Part shown: positions 31,450 through 42,357 of the stretch, in pieces
Position numbering within the stretch: position 1 is the first letter of the stretch
Layout: every line of letters starts with the position of its first letter
Source of the DNA: Rhizomys pruinosus
Taxonomy: Eukaryota; Chordata; Mammalia; Rodentia; Spalacidae
NCBI GenBank assembly: GCA_009823505.1
Contig: VZQC01013712.1
Coordinates: 2,696,856 to 2,760,855, forward strand
Direction of reading: 5' to 3'
Length of the DNA stretch: 64,000 nucleotides
The notes under the pieces: generated by a model
The model's database searches: none
What the model was told of the DNA's origin: nothing
The model's input: only the letters and a program-made list of their open reading frames with translations
Translations under genes and position numbers: made by a program

Positions 31450-33095
31450 TTCTGAAATTTGGCAATGGAAAAAAATGCATGTAAAATTTAAAAAAAAACT
31501 AAGTGACCTCTAAAAAAAACTAACCTAAAGAAATTGATGCACAGTATTAATAACCTACTTCTGTATATCAATGACAAATAATCTTAAAGGCAGAAAGAAA
31601 CAGCACATTTCCTATGGGAGATAATCAATTCAAGTGACAGTAGATATTTCTTCAGAAACCAAAGATGCTGGAAACAAGAAGCAACATATTTGTGAATACT
31701 GAAAGAAAAATTACTTGCAAATTTAAAATAAAGCAAAAACATCTTAGAGGTTTGGAGAAAATAAATAACTCACAAATAAAGGGAAAAAAGTGAAGTTATT
31801 ATGAGGAAAACTACCTCAAGGAAGAGCAAAATTACTTTCTTTAAACAAACTGTAAGTGACAACATATGAAAACTTGAAACTTCAGAAATGTAAGGACATT
31901 GAAATGGGTAAAAATAAACATAAATACCACAGATGACCCCACTTATCATGAGTTTACTAAATTGTTAGGATGGTTGAAACAAACAGTAGAGTACCATTTG
32001 AGAAAGGAAAAAGTTATTTAAATAAATAAAAGTAAGCCTTCTATACAGCATTCTATGTGGCAATATGGCAATACCAATAAATTGTGATAAATCATGCACA
32101 TATGCTTAACACCTAGAATGAACTACAAAGAAAATTATTCAAAGCAATATGCTTTAGAAACTATAAATAAATCAGTATAGAGTCCATTAAAACTTATTAA
32201 TCCACTCAATGTTACAAAAGAGGAATAGCAACAAATCTACAGTGAGTAAAATATCTCCTATAAAAAGAATAAGGGAATTACAAGAACAACCACCTGAAAT
32301 TTTGATAAAATAGAGAGGAAATGGCAGACATTTTGAAAGATATAACGCACCAAAATTCACATAAAAATATTTAATTTGAACAGACCTATATCAATCAAAG
32401 AAATTAAATCACTGTTAAAAATCTATGAAGAAAAGTCTAGGAGGCCTTAATGTTTTCAGCGGAAATTTTAGTAAGCACTTAAGAAAGCATACTAATTCTC
32501 TACAATCTGTCCAAGAAAATAGAAGCAGAGGTAGTAGTTAATAATTTATTCTCTGAGGCAGCAATATCTTAATATTGAAACCAGAGAAATGCATTATAAT
32601 AAAGAAAAAATTACAATCTACTACCTCTTGTGAGCAGTTATACGGAAGTCTCTGACAAAATACTACTAAATCATACACAGTAATTCATTAAATCAATTGC
32701 ACATCATGACCAAGGAGCTTTTACTCCAGATAAATAATATTGTTTTGTCATTACATAGATAAATTCAATCAAACATAACAAAAGCCTAAAACATTATATG
32801 TAATATATATAATCATATTGATAAAAGTAGAAAAATTATTTGACAAACTGTAAAAACCATTCATAGAAAATAAAGAGAGCAGAGTGAAGATAGGGTGAGA
32901 CAGTGGGACAAAGGGGAAAAAAGAGAGACGAACAAAAGGAATACAAAAGTAAGGAAGAGTGGGTCAGCAAGCTAAGAACATAAAAACACCACAACTTGAT
33001 AAAAAAACCATCTGTAACACTGTAACAGCTAACATTATATTTAATGTTGGGAGACTGAAGGAATTTCTCCAAAGACTGTTAACAGGAAAAAAAAT
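31450..33095 (+). pseudogene. Fossil L1 ORF2 (L1M-type), reverse transcriptase region
   Basis: It follows L1 ORF2 order without long open frames: linker, then 'ctacaatctgtccaagaaaa' followed by 'tagaagcagagg' (RT start), 'acatcatgaccaaggagct' (the HHDQVGF region), and a final 'ggagactgaaggaatttctcc' followed by 'aaagactgttaacagg' (the region before the catalytic core). Very diverged, so it predates the rodent L1s. The antisense frames at 32836-33152 are chance. Confidence 0.65.
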
Positions 33096-33959
33096 GTGTT
33101 CCAGAATGAGATAAAATATTTGTAAATTATATGTACAGCAAAGGCCTGGCATGTAGAAAGGAGATTAGAAAGAATAAGAAAATGAGTGAACAGGTATTAC
33201 AAATAACAAAATTACTTTGGTGGTCGGTTGCCACACTTGAAAGCTATGCACGGGAAAAGAAGGGGCTCTGAGGGAAAGAGTCTATAAGAAAGTCACCAGG
33301 AAAGCATCATTCAGCTGCTGTTTTAATAGCTGTATAGAGAATAGTTTTGATTTTTACACTAAGGGATAAAGCAAAAATTGAGGTTTGTTCATCAGAATTC
33401 AAGGGCAGCTGAGAGGGAAATAACCATAAACTTGGCCAAAAAGTAAATGGGAAATTATCAAGGGAGGAGTTATCAAAGGATGTCTGAAAGTGATTCAGCC
33501 AACATAATTAACTTCAAGTTACATTAGATTTATTTAAGTAATGGAACCCATGCTTCAAAACTTACCAACTTGCATGCAGATAATACAAAGAAATTACTAA
33601 AGCTGCAGGAAAGCAATATTGGTCTATCTCTGACTTGATGGTTATGTGACTTTCTAAGAAGCACTATTAAAAGAAATGGCTGGTTTTCTGAGAAAAAAAA
33701 GAGGAGTTCAAATTTTGATGCCAGTCTCTTCCATAGTAATATTTACCTTGACAGAATTATCAGGTTATCAGGATTGCTCATATACCTCCATTTCTTGTTG
33801 AAGGGTGTTTTTATTTAGTATGCCATCCTCTTCTACAGAGAACTGCTTTCTTTCACAAAATATACTTCTAAATGTACAGAATTTCCCTAAATAGAAGAAA
33901 GCCTTTATTTGTAAGCAACAGAAACGTCCTAGTATAAAAGTCACTATATGTGATTGTTA
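33096..33959. other. Unassigned AT-rich DNA
   Basis: No recognised repeat or gene over about 860 bases. Confidence 0.5.
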
Positions 33960-34240
33960 AGATTTTTTGAGAGGGTGGGGAGAAAGTATTTATTTCATCT
34001 TATACATCCAGGTCAAAGTTCATCATGGAGGGAAGTTAAGGCAGGAACTCAAGGCAGGAACCTGGAGGCAGGACTGCTTGTTATTCCTCTGACCAAAGAA
34101 CTGCACTCATAGCCAAGGGATTACAACAGGAACCATGGAGGAATGCTGCTTAATAGCTCTCTCCCTCTATGGTTCAGAGTCTCCTGCTAAGCTAGTTTTC
34201 TGGTTTCAATTGTCAATAGGGCAAAATACAGAGTCATCTG
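33960..34240 (-). mobile_element. LTR-like rodent repeat, antisense
   Basis: 'ggagaaagtatttatttcat', 'catcatggagggaagttaag' and 'gcaggaacctggaggcagga' match a common rodent repeat I recall with a MaLR-like polyadenylation block (AATAAA on the minus strand). The family name is uncertain. Confidence 0.45.
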
Positions 34241-34246
34241 AAAGGG

Positions 34247-34490
34247 TGCTGGAGAGATAGCCTAGCAGTTAGGAATTTTGCTGTTCTTACAGAGGACCTA
34301 TGTTAAATTCCCAGCTACAGATGTTAAATTCCCAGTTACAGATGTTTGCTACCCACACAGTGGCTAGCAAACATCTGTAACTCCAATTTCAGGCTATCTG
34401 ACACCCTCTTCTAGCCTCTGTGGGGCATTGCACATACATTCATGCAGGCAAAACTCATACATGTAAAATAAAACAATAAATAACTAAAAT
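34247..34490 (+). mobile_element. B2/B3-like SINE with 21-bp internal duplication
   Basis: Head 'gtgctggagagatagcctag'. The unit 'atgttaaattcccagctaca' plus g is repeated in tandem at about 34,302-34,343. The body continues to 'acatgtaaaataaaacaata'. Confidence 0.8.
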
Positions 34491-34499
34491 ATTAGACTA

Positions 34500-34850
34500 T
34501 CTGGTAGATGGGTCTTTGAGGATGCCTGTAAGGGATTATCTTGTTTGCATTAATTTATGTGGGAAGACCCACTACTGTAGGTGGCACAATTTTGGGGGCT
34601 TAGAGTTCTGAACTTAATAAAAATTATGTGATGGCTAGCTTAGCAGTAACATGCATCCCTTAAATTTATTGATCTCTGCTCTTGACTGCAGAAGTGACGT
34701 GATGTGGCCAATTATTTTAAGTTCTTGCCTCCTTGACTTCTCCACAAACATGGACTATGACCTAGAATCATGAAACAAATAAACCCTTTCCCTTTAACTT
34801 TCTTTTCAGAGTATTTTGTCAGAGAATCATGAATGGAAACTAAGGCACTG
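34500..34850 (+). mobile_element. MaLR-like LTR fragment
   Basis: 'gggattatcttgtttgcatt', 'tgtgggaagacccactactg' and 'gaaacaaataaaccctttcc', ending 'gtattttgtcagag' and so on. The same family recurs at 38,100-38,490. The AATAAA block and end resemble MaLR LTRs. Exact subfamily not known. Confidence 0.5.
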
Positions 34851-34910
34851 TATTTGCTAATTTATCAGGAGGAAAAAAACCCTGATATTTGTTTTTTTTT
34901 TAAATCATTG

Positions 34911-35095
34911 AGAGATCTCCCAAGACCAGCTGAAGTGCAGAAAGGTAGATAGGAGCTGGGTGCTTCATCAAGGTTGGTTGTTGTTTGCCGTAATCTAGTT
35001 AATCCAGTTGTCTTTGGCTTAATTGGCTTTTGTGGCTGTGGGGGCGGAGTTATCCTCCCAGCTGGTATAAAAGGTAGGGTTGTGTGAGTCTCCAG
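34911..35095 (+). promoter_or_regulatory. L1-D 5'UTR promoter unit with TATA box
   Basis: Matches the L1-B 5'UTR. TATAAAA lies at 35066-35072, preceded by 'tcctcccagctgg'. The unit begins with 'gatctcccaagaccagctga', which in L1-B lies downstream of the TATA block, so this copy starts in the end of a previous monomer. Confidence 0.6.
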
Positions 35096-35099
35096 AAGA

Positions 35100-36056
35100 A
35101 TGAAATTAAACCCCTACCTCTCGCCCTGTACAAAAGTCAACTCCAGATGGATCAAAGACCTCAACCTGAACACCCAAACTCTGAAGGCAATAGAAGAAAA
35201 AGTTGGCAGCAGACTACAAGACATAGACATAGGAAAAGACTTCCTAAATCAGACAGCAGCTGCGCAAGAATTAAGGTCGACAATTGACAAATGGGACCTC
35301 ATTAAACTCAAAAGCTTCTGTACATCAAAAGAAACAATCAAGGAAGTGAAGAGAAATCCCACAGAGTGGGAGGAAACCTTCAATGCAGAAACGTCTGACA
35401 AAGCATTGATTTCCAGAATATATAAACTACTCAAAAAACAAAGAAGAAAGAAAACAAATGACCCACTCAATAGATGGAGCAAAGAACTGAACAGAGACTT
35501 CACAAGTGAGGAATTAGAGATGTCTGAGAAACACCTTAAGAAGTGTTCAACATCACTAATCATTAAGGAAATGCAAATCAAAACCACTTCAAGATATGAT
35601 CTTACTCTAATAAGACTGGCTAGGATCAAGAAAACAAATGATACCAAGTGCTGGAGAGGTTGTAGGGAAAGGGGAACACTCATCCACTGCTGGTGGGAAT
35701 GTAATCTCGTACAGCCACTATGGAGAACAGTGTGGAGAACCCTTGGAAGACTTGCAATGAACTTGCCACCCAACCCAGCCATACCACTCCTAAGCATGTA
35801 CCCTCAAGACTCACCCCACCACAGAGATACATGCATGGCCATATTCATTTCAGCTCTCTTCACAATAGCAAGGAGCTGGAACCAACCCAAATGCCCCTCA
35901 ACTGATAAGTGGATAGAGAAAATATGCTACATCTACACAATGGAGTTCTATGCAGTGGTGAGGAAAGATGACATCATGAGCTTTGCAGGAAAATGGCCGG
36001 AGCTAGAGGACATCACGCTGAGTGAAGTAACACAGTCCCAGAAAAACAAACGATGA
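35100..36056 (+). pseudogene. L1-D ORF2 C-terminal piece, open for 318 codons
   Basis: From '[15 protein letters not shown]' to '[11 protein letters not shown]' it aligns with the last third of the intact ORF2 protein, without frameshift. The Cys-rich motif is altered: '[20 protein letters not shown]' keeps C-x3-C and H-x4-C. The stop comes about 10 codons early ('aaacgatga' against 'aaacgacga'). The piece has no endonuclease or reverse transcriptase, so if translated it would be a non-catalytic C-terminal fragment. Confidence 0.85.
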
Positions 36057-36374
36057 ATGATATCCCTCATCTGTGGATGCTAGTGCCAATTACCTAGTTA
36101 TAAGTATTTCATGTGCACAGCCCCTTGAGCTTTTGTCCAAGTAGTTGGGAGTGATGCATATTGAAAACAACAACAACAACAATAACAACAAGAGAAAGGA
36201 CTGCACCAAAGAACTGACTGAAACAGTGAATTTCTGCTCAGAACAGTCAACTTCCACATGGAGAATATTGAGAAAGACTGAAAAAGAGATGAAAAGTATG
36301 TTTGGCAGAATGCATGACTCTGGTGGGGTGGGGGGATAGGGTGGAGGACACAGGTTTAGATTTGATTAAAAATA

Positions 36375-36413
<39 letters not shown>

Positions 36414-36429
36414 ATATGATAAAAGTAAT

Positions 36430-36570
36430 TTTTAGAAAAGAGAGGGGTCAGACAGTGGGAGTAAGGTTATAGAGAGGGTTTGGGTGAAAGTGGTCAGTAT
36501 ATATTATGCACATTGTCAAATAAATTTAGTTAATAAAAATTTAAAAATGAAAACAAAATAAAATCATCGA
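36430..36570 (+). mobile_element. Possible old L1 3' end
   Basis: 'gttatagagagggtttgggt' and 'ggtcagtatatattatgcac' followed by 'aataaatttagttaataaaa' resemble a rodent L1 3' terminus. Weak. Confidence 0.4.
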
Positions 36571-37289
36571 ATGAAAGATGACTGACAACAACCTGAATAA
36601 AGCATTGACTTGAAAACGATAATATATTTTCTTAGAAAAGTGACAGTCTAATGTTGCTTAAGTAGTTCTGAAAAAAAATGTAAGATATGCTGGAGGGAGA
36701 GCAAGATAAAAGCTGAAAAATGTCATTTGGCTCTCTACTGACACAAGCTGAACAGCTATTTATATACTAAAGTACTTTTCTAGGAGCTCAGGAAGCCAGA
36801 TGGGAAACCATAGTGCCCACTTTTTGTATCACAAAATCAAAAGTTACATTGAATGCTGAAGGAAGGAGTTGCCTGTGCCATTTATGACCTCTATCACCAG
36901 GAAATACCAATAGACTACATCTTGAACGGTGTTAGGTCAAGCAGCTGACTGTCTTCACCATCCTTCTTCCAAAGTCAGACTACAATGCAGAAAGCAAGAG
37001 AGTGTTTTGACTGGGCACCAACTCAAATTGTTAGCACGGAACATAATCTTAAATGTCTGTGTGAAACCATCTGCAATAAGACTTGGCATTGGGTAAAAAC
37101 CAAACGTTCTTTAGAGAGGCCAGAGCTCACAAATGGACCCTAGACAGCTGTTCCAGGTATCAAGCAGATGAACTCATCAGTGAGGAAATTTCAAGTTTTG
37201 CCTGGCAATGTTATTAACTTTGAAGTGGGCACAAGGCATATTTCATCTTTATGGAGTATTCAGACACCCATGGCTTATTATTATATCCA
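36571..37289. other. Unassigned DNA
   Basis: About 700 bases with no recognised feature. Confidence 0.5.
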
Positions 37290-37527
37290 GAATTATTATT
37301 TCTGGTGGCTGTGGTGGTTAATATTTACTTTTCCTTGTGTGTATGAGTATGCAGGTGTTTGTGCCTATGTGTGTGGGTATACATGTTCTTGTGCACAGAT
37401 TTGTGGATCCCAGAGATTGATACAACATGAATTCCTTTGTTGTCCTCCACCTTGGTTTTTGAGACAGGGTATTTCAATGAACCTAGATGTCACCACCTAG
37501 CTAAACTGACTGGCCATCATGGAAATA
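37290..37527 (-). mobile_element. B4-like SINE, antisense, split by an LTR
   Basis: 'tgtttgtgcctatgtgtgtg', 'gtcctccaccttggtttttg' and 'agacagggtatttcaatgaa' resemble a rodent B4-type composite SINE in reverse. The remainder ('ctgggattataggtattcac') resumes after the solo LTR at 38,003-38,050. Confidence 0.55.
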
Positions 37528-37532
37528 CTCCT

Positions 37533-38002
37533 TGTATTGGTCAGGGTTCTCTAAAGAAACAGAAGCAACAGGACAAATATATAGCTACATACAATTTATT
37601 GATTTGCTCACGTGACAGAGTTCAAGGAGTCCAACAGTAGCTCCACCACAGGAAAGGCCGAGAATCCAGGGAACTTCTCAGTCCGCAAGGCTGGATGTCT
37701 CAGTAGTCCCAATGTAGTGCTGAAGGTCCGAATGGATTCCAGGAGATCTGCCGGTCTCAGTACACGCTGGGATCCGAAAGGTTGATCACAGCAGCAAGAC
37801 AAACTCACCAGATGATAGAGGCAAGCCGCAGGAGAAAAGGAACGAGCTCCTGCTGCTGTGACCTTAAATACTGCCTGCCGGCAGAAGGTAATGCCCACAT
37901 TTGGGGTGGGCCATCTGAGTTGAGGTGGTCCAATAAGAAGACCCTTTTTCTCTTATTTGTTCCTTAGTCCAGTCAAGTTGACACCCAGGATTATCTATCA
38001 CA
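37533..38002 (-). mobile_element. Solo LTR, ERVL-like, 5-bp duplication
   Basis: A 470-bp element has TG...CA ends ('tgtattggtcagggttctct' to 'ggattatctatcaca'), flanked by perfect 5-bp repeats, ctcct, at 37528-37532 and 38003-38007. On the minus strand it begins 'tgtgatagataatcctgggt' and has AATAAA near its 3' end. These are LTR hallmarks. ERVL-class membership is inferred from the 5-bp duplication and the ending; the family name is not known to me. Confidence 0.85.
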
Positions 38003-38099
38003 CTCCTGTACTGGGATTATAGGTATTCACCACCACAAGCAGCATTTATATGAGTGTTATAGATCCAAACTTAGAATCTCATACTGAACCAGACTCTTT

Positions 38100-38490
38100 A
38101 CTAACTATTCCCAACCCTAAGATAGTTAGTCTTGGTGGAAGTTAGAATCATCAGTGAATCAAATCTCTGGGCATGTTTGAGATAGAGCTCTTAAACTGGG
38201 TTAACTGAAGGGAGAAGAACTTACACTAAAAGTGAATAACACATTTCCATAGGTTGGAGTCCTGGACTGCATAAAAATAAAAATGCATTCCTGGCATGAG
38301 CATTCATCTCTCCCCACATCTTGACTGTGGTTACAATGTGATCAAATTCTTCAAGCTCCTACCACCATTCCTTCCCCACCATGATGAACTGTATCGCTTC
38401 TTCAACCATAGGCTACCATAAATCCTTTTTACCTTTAAGTTGTTTTTCTTAGGTATTATGTTGCAACAACAAGAAAATTAACTAATAAGA
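38100..38490 (+). mobile_element. MaLR-like LTR
   Basis: Same family as 34,500-34,850: 'gttggagtcctggactgcat', 'gagcattcatctctccccac', 'ttccccaccatgatgaactg', ending 'aagaaaattaactaataaga'. The ending resembles the MT-type 'actaataca' terminus. Confidence 0.55.
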
Positions 38491-39599
38491 GTATCTGAGG
38501 GATAGCCTACACCACTCAGTCTCCAAACTTGGGTAGCATAGCTGCCATCTGTCCAGTGTTCAAAAATATAGAACCACCACAGCACTAGTCTGACACCTCC
38601 ATCCCAGTTAGATACATTCATGTTTGGGCCACAAGCTATGAGACCCAGTGTATCCTTATGATTATGTAGATCCTTGTAGCTGTAAGAATTATGTCTCTCC
38701 CAACAACATCAGCCTACATAGCAAAAGGATTGCCTTCAACAACACAACACTAACATCAGCCAGCATAACATGGGTCAAAATCCCATTTGCTTAAGTGTAG
38801 GACAACATACTATACATAAGACTTTGCACTAGAACATAGCAGTAGTCTGATAAATCTAATATTGGGCAGATGCCATATGAACTCCACCTCCAGGTCTATG
38901 ATTAGTAAGAGCCTCTAGAATAACTCCATTGTCAGAGGAATGCATGAAATTAATTATTAGGTTTCTAAGGTAGTATTACTTGTGTATGTTTGTAACAATT
39001 TGGGGCCAAAAACATGTCAGTGAATGGCAGCCCTAGGTAGTACGGGTTTTGTGTGGACATTTTATTAGGCTATGGATTCAAGGTATGACTCATTACATCA
39101 GATGTGGTCCCAGATATGAAAAAGGAATAATTTGGGAACTGTTTATCCATAGTAACTCTCCACAAATCAGACGACATCCTACAGTGCCTGACCACAACCT
39201 AGTGACAATGGATCTCATCTGGGCCTTTACTATAAATAAATGAAATACTGAATATTCTCTACTATTTCTAGGCACTCCCCTAGCTCATTTTGGACAAGAA
39301 ATCAACTGTAGATTTGAGACAAACTTAAACTGGGTTCATTTTTGTGTTGAAACTGTTAATACACCAATAACAGATTTCCTGTGACCCTGAACCTAACCAC
39401 CACTTGGTGCTGATATAGATGAAGGGACTACAGACTCAGAGGAAATATGCAGACCGCTTAGATTTTCTGTGAAGAAATGCACGATCAAAGCCACATTACA
39501 AATTCTGGACTTAATATTACAACATTCATGCCCCAATGATATATAATACCAATATGCATCTATAAATTTAAATAAACTTTTCCTCATCTAATATTGAAA
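38491..39599. other. Unassigned DNA
   Basis: About 1.1 kb without a recognised repeat. The frames at 39049-39275 and 39393-39587 look like chance. Confidence 0.5.
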
Positions 39600-39988
39600 A
39601 TAAAGTGCCAGAAACTTAATGGCTAATACTCAGTATAGGAAATTTATCAAATTCAGGGTAAAAATAACTTTGTGAAGGAAAATAGATGAGCTTGAAGAAA
39701 CACAAATATTTTAATATATTAATAAAAACTTAAAAGAGATGCAAAGAATTAAAAACTCAAACAGAATGCTTTGAATTGAATATCATAGTCAGCAAAATTT
39801 AAAATATAGTCTAAGCCATCTTTAGGCAAACAGATGACACAGAAGAAAAATTTGGAGGGTTATAATATAGGCTATTTGGAAATATATTCATGGATTGATA
39901 AAAGGAAAATGAATGAAAAAAGCTATGAGGAACTTCAAGACTAACTAGAAGGGGAAAAAACACAGTAATAGGAATTTAAATAATACTT
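39600..39988 (+). pseudogene. Fossil L1 ORF1 piece (outermost host element)
   Basis: 'aaaagagatgcaaagaatta' followed by 'aaaactcaaacagaatg', with A-rich coiled-coil-type composition, suggests old L1 ORF1. The same element appears to continue after L1-E at 53,129. No open frame remains. The call rests on order and composition and is tentative. Confidence 0.45.
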
Positions 39989-40004
39989 GAAAATGCAAGT
40001 GATG

Positions 40005-40375
40005 AGTCCAAGCATGAGATGTGGGCAGAGTCAGACGAGCACACAGCACAAAACCAGCATGTACACAGCTCCTGGCATGAGTTTGACAGCAGGGTACCTC
40101 ACAGGCCAAGGTAGCACCCCAGCCCCCAGCCTGGGGGAGCGGTAGTGCAGAGGATCTAGCAGGTGCAGTGTTAGTCGTTTTAGTCTGTGCAGACAATGTT
40201 GAGGCACCAGAACCCAAAGAAACAAATAAATCCAATGCCAATGACACACACAACAACAACAATAACAACAACAACAACGAAAAACATGGGAAAAGCTCAT
40301 AATAAATCCGCACCAAATTCTACCAACCCTACAGAAGATTCCTACAAAGAGATCTCGGTGGAAGGAAACTAAGAC
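40005..40375 (+). promoter_or_regulatory. L1-E 5'UTR (type shared with L1-I)
   Basis: From 'gcggtagtgcagaggatcta' through 'gtctgtgcagacaatgttga' and 'ggcaccagaacccaaagaaa' it matches 63,450-63,650 in L1-I, where the 103-bp array lies directly upstream. Here the array is absent, as expected if the element is 5'-truncated. It includes an (AAC)n run at 40,250-40,277. Confidence 0.7.
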
Positions 40376-41253
40376 ATGGACTTTAGAAGAACAACTGTGG
40401 AGATATTCAAAGAAATTAGAGAACTAAGGGGAGAGAATGAAAAACACAAGAAGTACCAAGAGGGTGATTGATAATGACAAAGGTTGGAAAGAACTAAGGG
40501 GAGAGATTGAAAAACTCAACCTAGAGGGAGATAATGACAAACGCTGGAAAGAACTAAAGGGAGAAAATGACAAATGTTGGAAAGAGCTAAAGGGAGAAAA
40601 TGACAAATGCCAGAAGGAAGTGGAAAAGATCCCAGGCTGAAATGATAAAAGAAAATGACCAACGACCCAAAGAGATACAAGATGAGAATGACGGGCTCCA
40701 TAAGGAAGTGGAAATGTTAAAGATATCACAGGATGAAATGAGAAAGGAAATTGAACATTCATCATCAACAGGAAAGGATGGGAAAAAGCCTCAGAAGCAG
40801 AATGGAAGAAACAGAAAAAAGAATATCAGACCTGCAGGATAACATGGACCAACTAGAATCCTCAAGTAAAGCTTATGAAACTTTAAAAAATAAACCACAA
40901 GAGTGGAACAACCAGGAAATGTGGGATGCTATGAAAAGACCAAACCTCTACAACATAGGGATAGAGGAAGGAGAAGAATCCCAAGACAACACTATTGACC
41001 AGATCTTCAACAGGATTATAGAAGAAAATTTCCCCAAACTGGAAAAGACAAACCCATACAAAAACAAGAAGCACATAAAACACCAAACAGACAGAACCAG
41101 AAAAGAAATTCCCCACGCCATATAACTGTTAAAACACTAGATGCTCAAAACAAAGACAAAATACTGAAATCCACAAGAGAAAAACAAAAAGTTGCATATA
41201 AGGGCAAACCCACCAGAATCATAGCTGACTTCTCAATGCAAACTAAAAAAGCT
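40376..41253 (+). pseudogene. L1-E ORF1, N-terminal and RRM part (broken)
   Basis: The ATG at 40376 opens 'MDFRRTTVEIFKE'. A coiled-coil region follows in which 'NDKxWKELKGE' is repeated in 33-base (11-residue) steps at 40533, 40566 and 40599, with a related unit at 40473. The frame then shifts. The RRM-like part is open at 40751-41125 ('NLYNIGIEEGEESQDNTIDQIFNRIIEENFPKL'). L1-F interrupts it in the C-terminal domain; the rest is at 46542-46783. Confidence 0.85.
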
Positions 41254-41290
41254 CCCTATGGAAGACTCCTGCTGTGGGACCCCTCTGGGG

Positions 41291-42316
41291 ATGCCCCAGG
41301 ACACAGACATCAGAAACACAATTGGGACATATTTAAAGAACTACAAGATCATAAAGAACAAATTAAAGAACTAAGAAAAGAGAATGAGGAACTCAATAAG
41401 GACCTAGAGAGAGAGAATGACAAGCTCTGGAAGGAAGTAGAAACACTGAAAAGATCCCATGCTGAAAAAGATAAAGAAACCAATCAGCAAACAAAAGAGC
41501 TACAAAAAGAGATTGAGAAGCTCCAAAAAGAAGAAGAAATACTAAAGAAACCAGAAGAGGAAACGAAAAAGGAAATCAAACACTCATCCAATCAAGAGGA
41601 AAGGAATGAAAAAAAGCATCAGAAGCAGAATGGAGGAAGCAGAACAAAGAATATCAGACCTGGAAGATAACACAGAACAACTAAAAACCTCAAGGAAATA
41701 TTATGAAAAATTTAAAAATACACAAAAATGGAACAACCAGGAGCTGAGGGACACTATGAAAAGATCAAACCTCCGCATCATAGGAATAGAGGAAGGAGAA
41801 GAATCCCAAGAGAAAGGTATTGATCAGATCTTCAACAGAATAATAGATGAAAACTTCCCCAAACTAAAAAAGGACAAACCAATACCAATACAAGAAGCAC
41901 ATAGAACTCCAAACAGACAAGATCAGAAAAGAAATTCTCCACGCCACATCATAGTTAAAATGCTGGACACCCAAAACAAAGAGAAAATTCTTAAAGCGAC
42001 AAGAGAAAAACAACAAGTGACCTATAAGGGGAAACCTATCAGAATAACAACGGACTTCTCACAGCAAACGATGAAGGCAAGAAGAACCTGGAGCAAAGCA
42101 TTCCCAGTGTTGAGGGACAATGGATGCCAGCCCAGGTTACTATACCCAGCAAAAATGTCAATCATAGTGGAAGGAGAGAGGAAAATCTTCCATGACATAA
42201 ACAACTTGAAAGAATACATGTCCGGAAAACCAACCCTTCAGAGAATACTTGAAGCAATCCAAAGAACAGAAGAAAGGAGCAACCAACCCCAGGCAACTAG
42301 AAGGAGAAATCAATAA
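41291..42316 (+). pseudogene. L1-F ORF1 with two opposite frameshifts
   Basis: The ATG at 41291 opens 'MPQDTDIRNTIG' in one frame. One base appears lost near 41,322 compared with L1-B, so the coiled coil ('KELRKENEELNKDLERENDKLWKEVETLKRS') reads in a second frame up to about 41,610. An extra A in a run of seven near 41,612 then returns the reading to the first frame, which stays open to 42316 through the RRM-like part ('NLRIIGIEEGEESQEKGIDQIFNRIIDENFPKL') and the C-terminal domain ('KARRTWSKAFPVLRDNG', 'RLLYPAKM'). The full ORF1 protein therefore cannot be made. An internal ATG at 41606 could give only the RNA-binding half. ORF2 starts 41 bases downstream, the usual L1 spacing. Confidence 0.9.
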
Positions 42317-42357
42317 AAGCATAACTGCAGAAGTAGAAACCTAAATCAAAACCGCAG

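Larger units (their letters stand above)
34911..36420 (+). mobile_element. L1-D: L1 with 5'UTR joined to the 3' third of ORF2
   Basis: The 5'UTR (34,911-35,095, same unit as L1-B) runs directly into ORF2 codons 939 onward (35,096), then a complete 3'UTR and an (AAAT)n tail at 36,374-36,417. ORF1 and about 2.8 kb of ORF2 are absent. The junction is 'gtgagtctccag' followed by 'aagaatgaaatt'. In intact ORF2 the bases before 'aagaatg' are 'ccacttgtag', an AG acceptor. No duplication was identified. Confidence 0.85.

Noticed and set aside
34911..36420. L1-D as a host gene carrying an L1 C-terminal domain
   Set aside because: Its 5'UTR, ORF2 end, 3'UTR and A-rich tail are all L1 in the right order, so no host gene is needed to explain it.
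39945..40316. 123-codon minus-strand frame with Leu and Cys runs
   Set aside because: It is antisense to the L1-E 5'UTR and its (AAC)n repeat; the runs come from the repeat.
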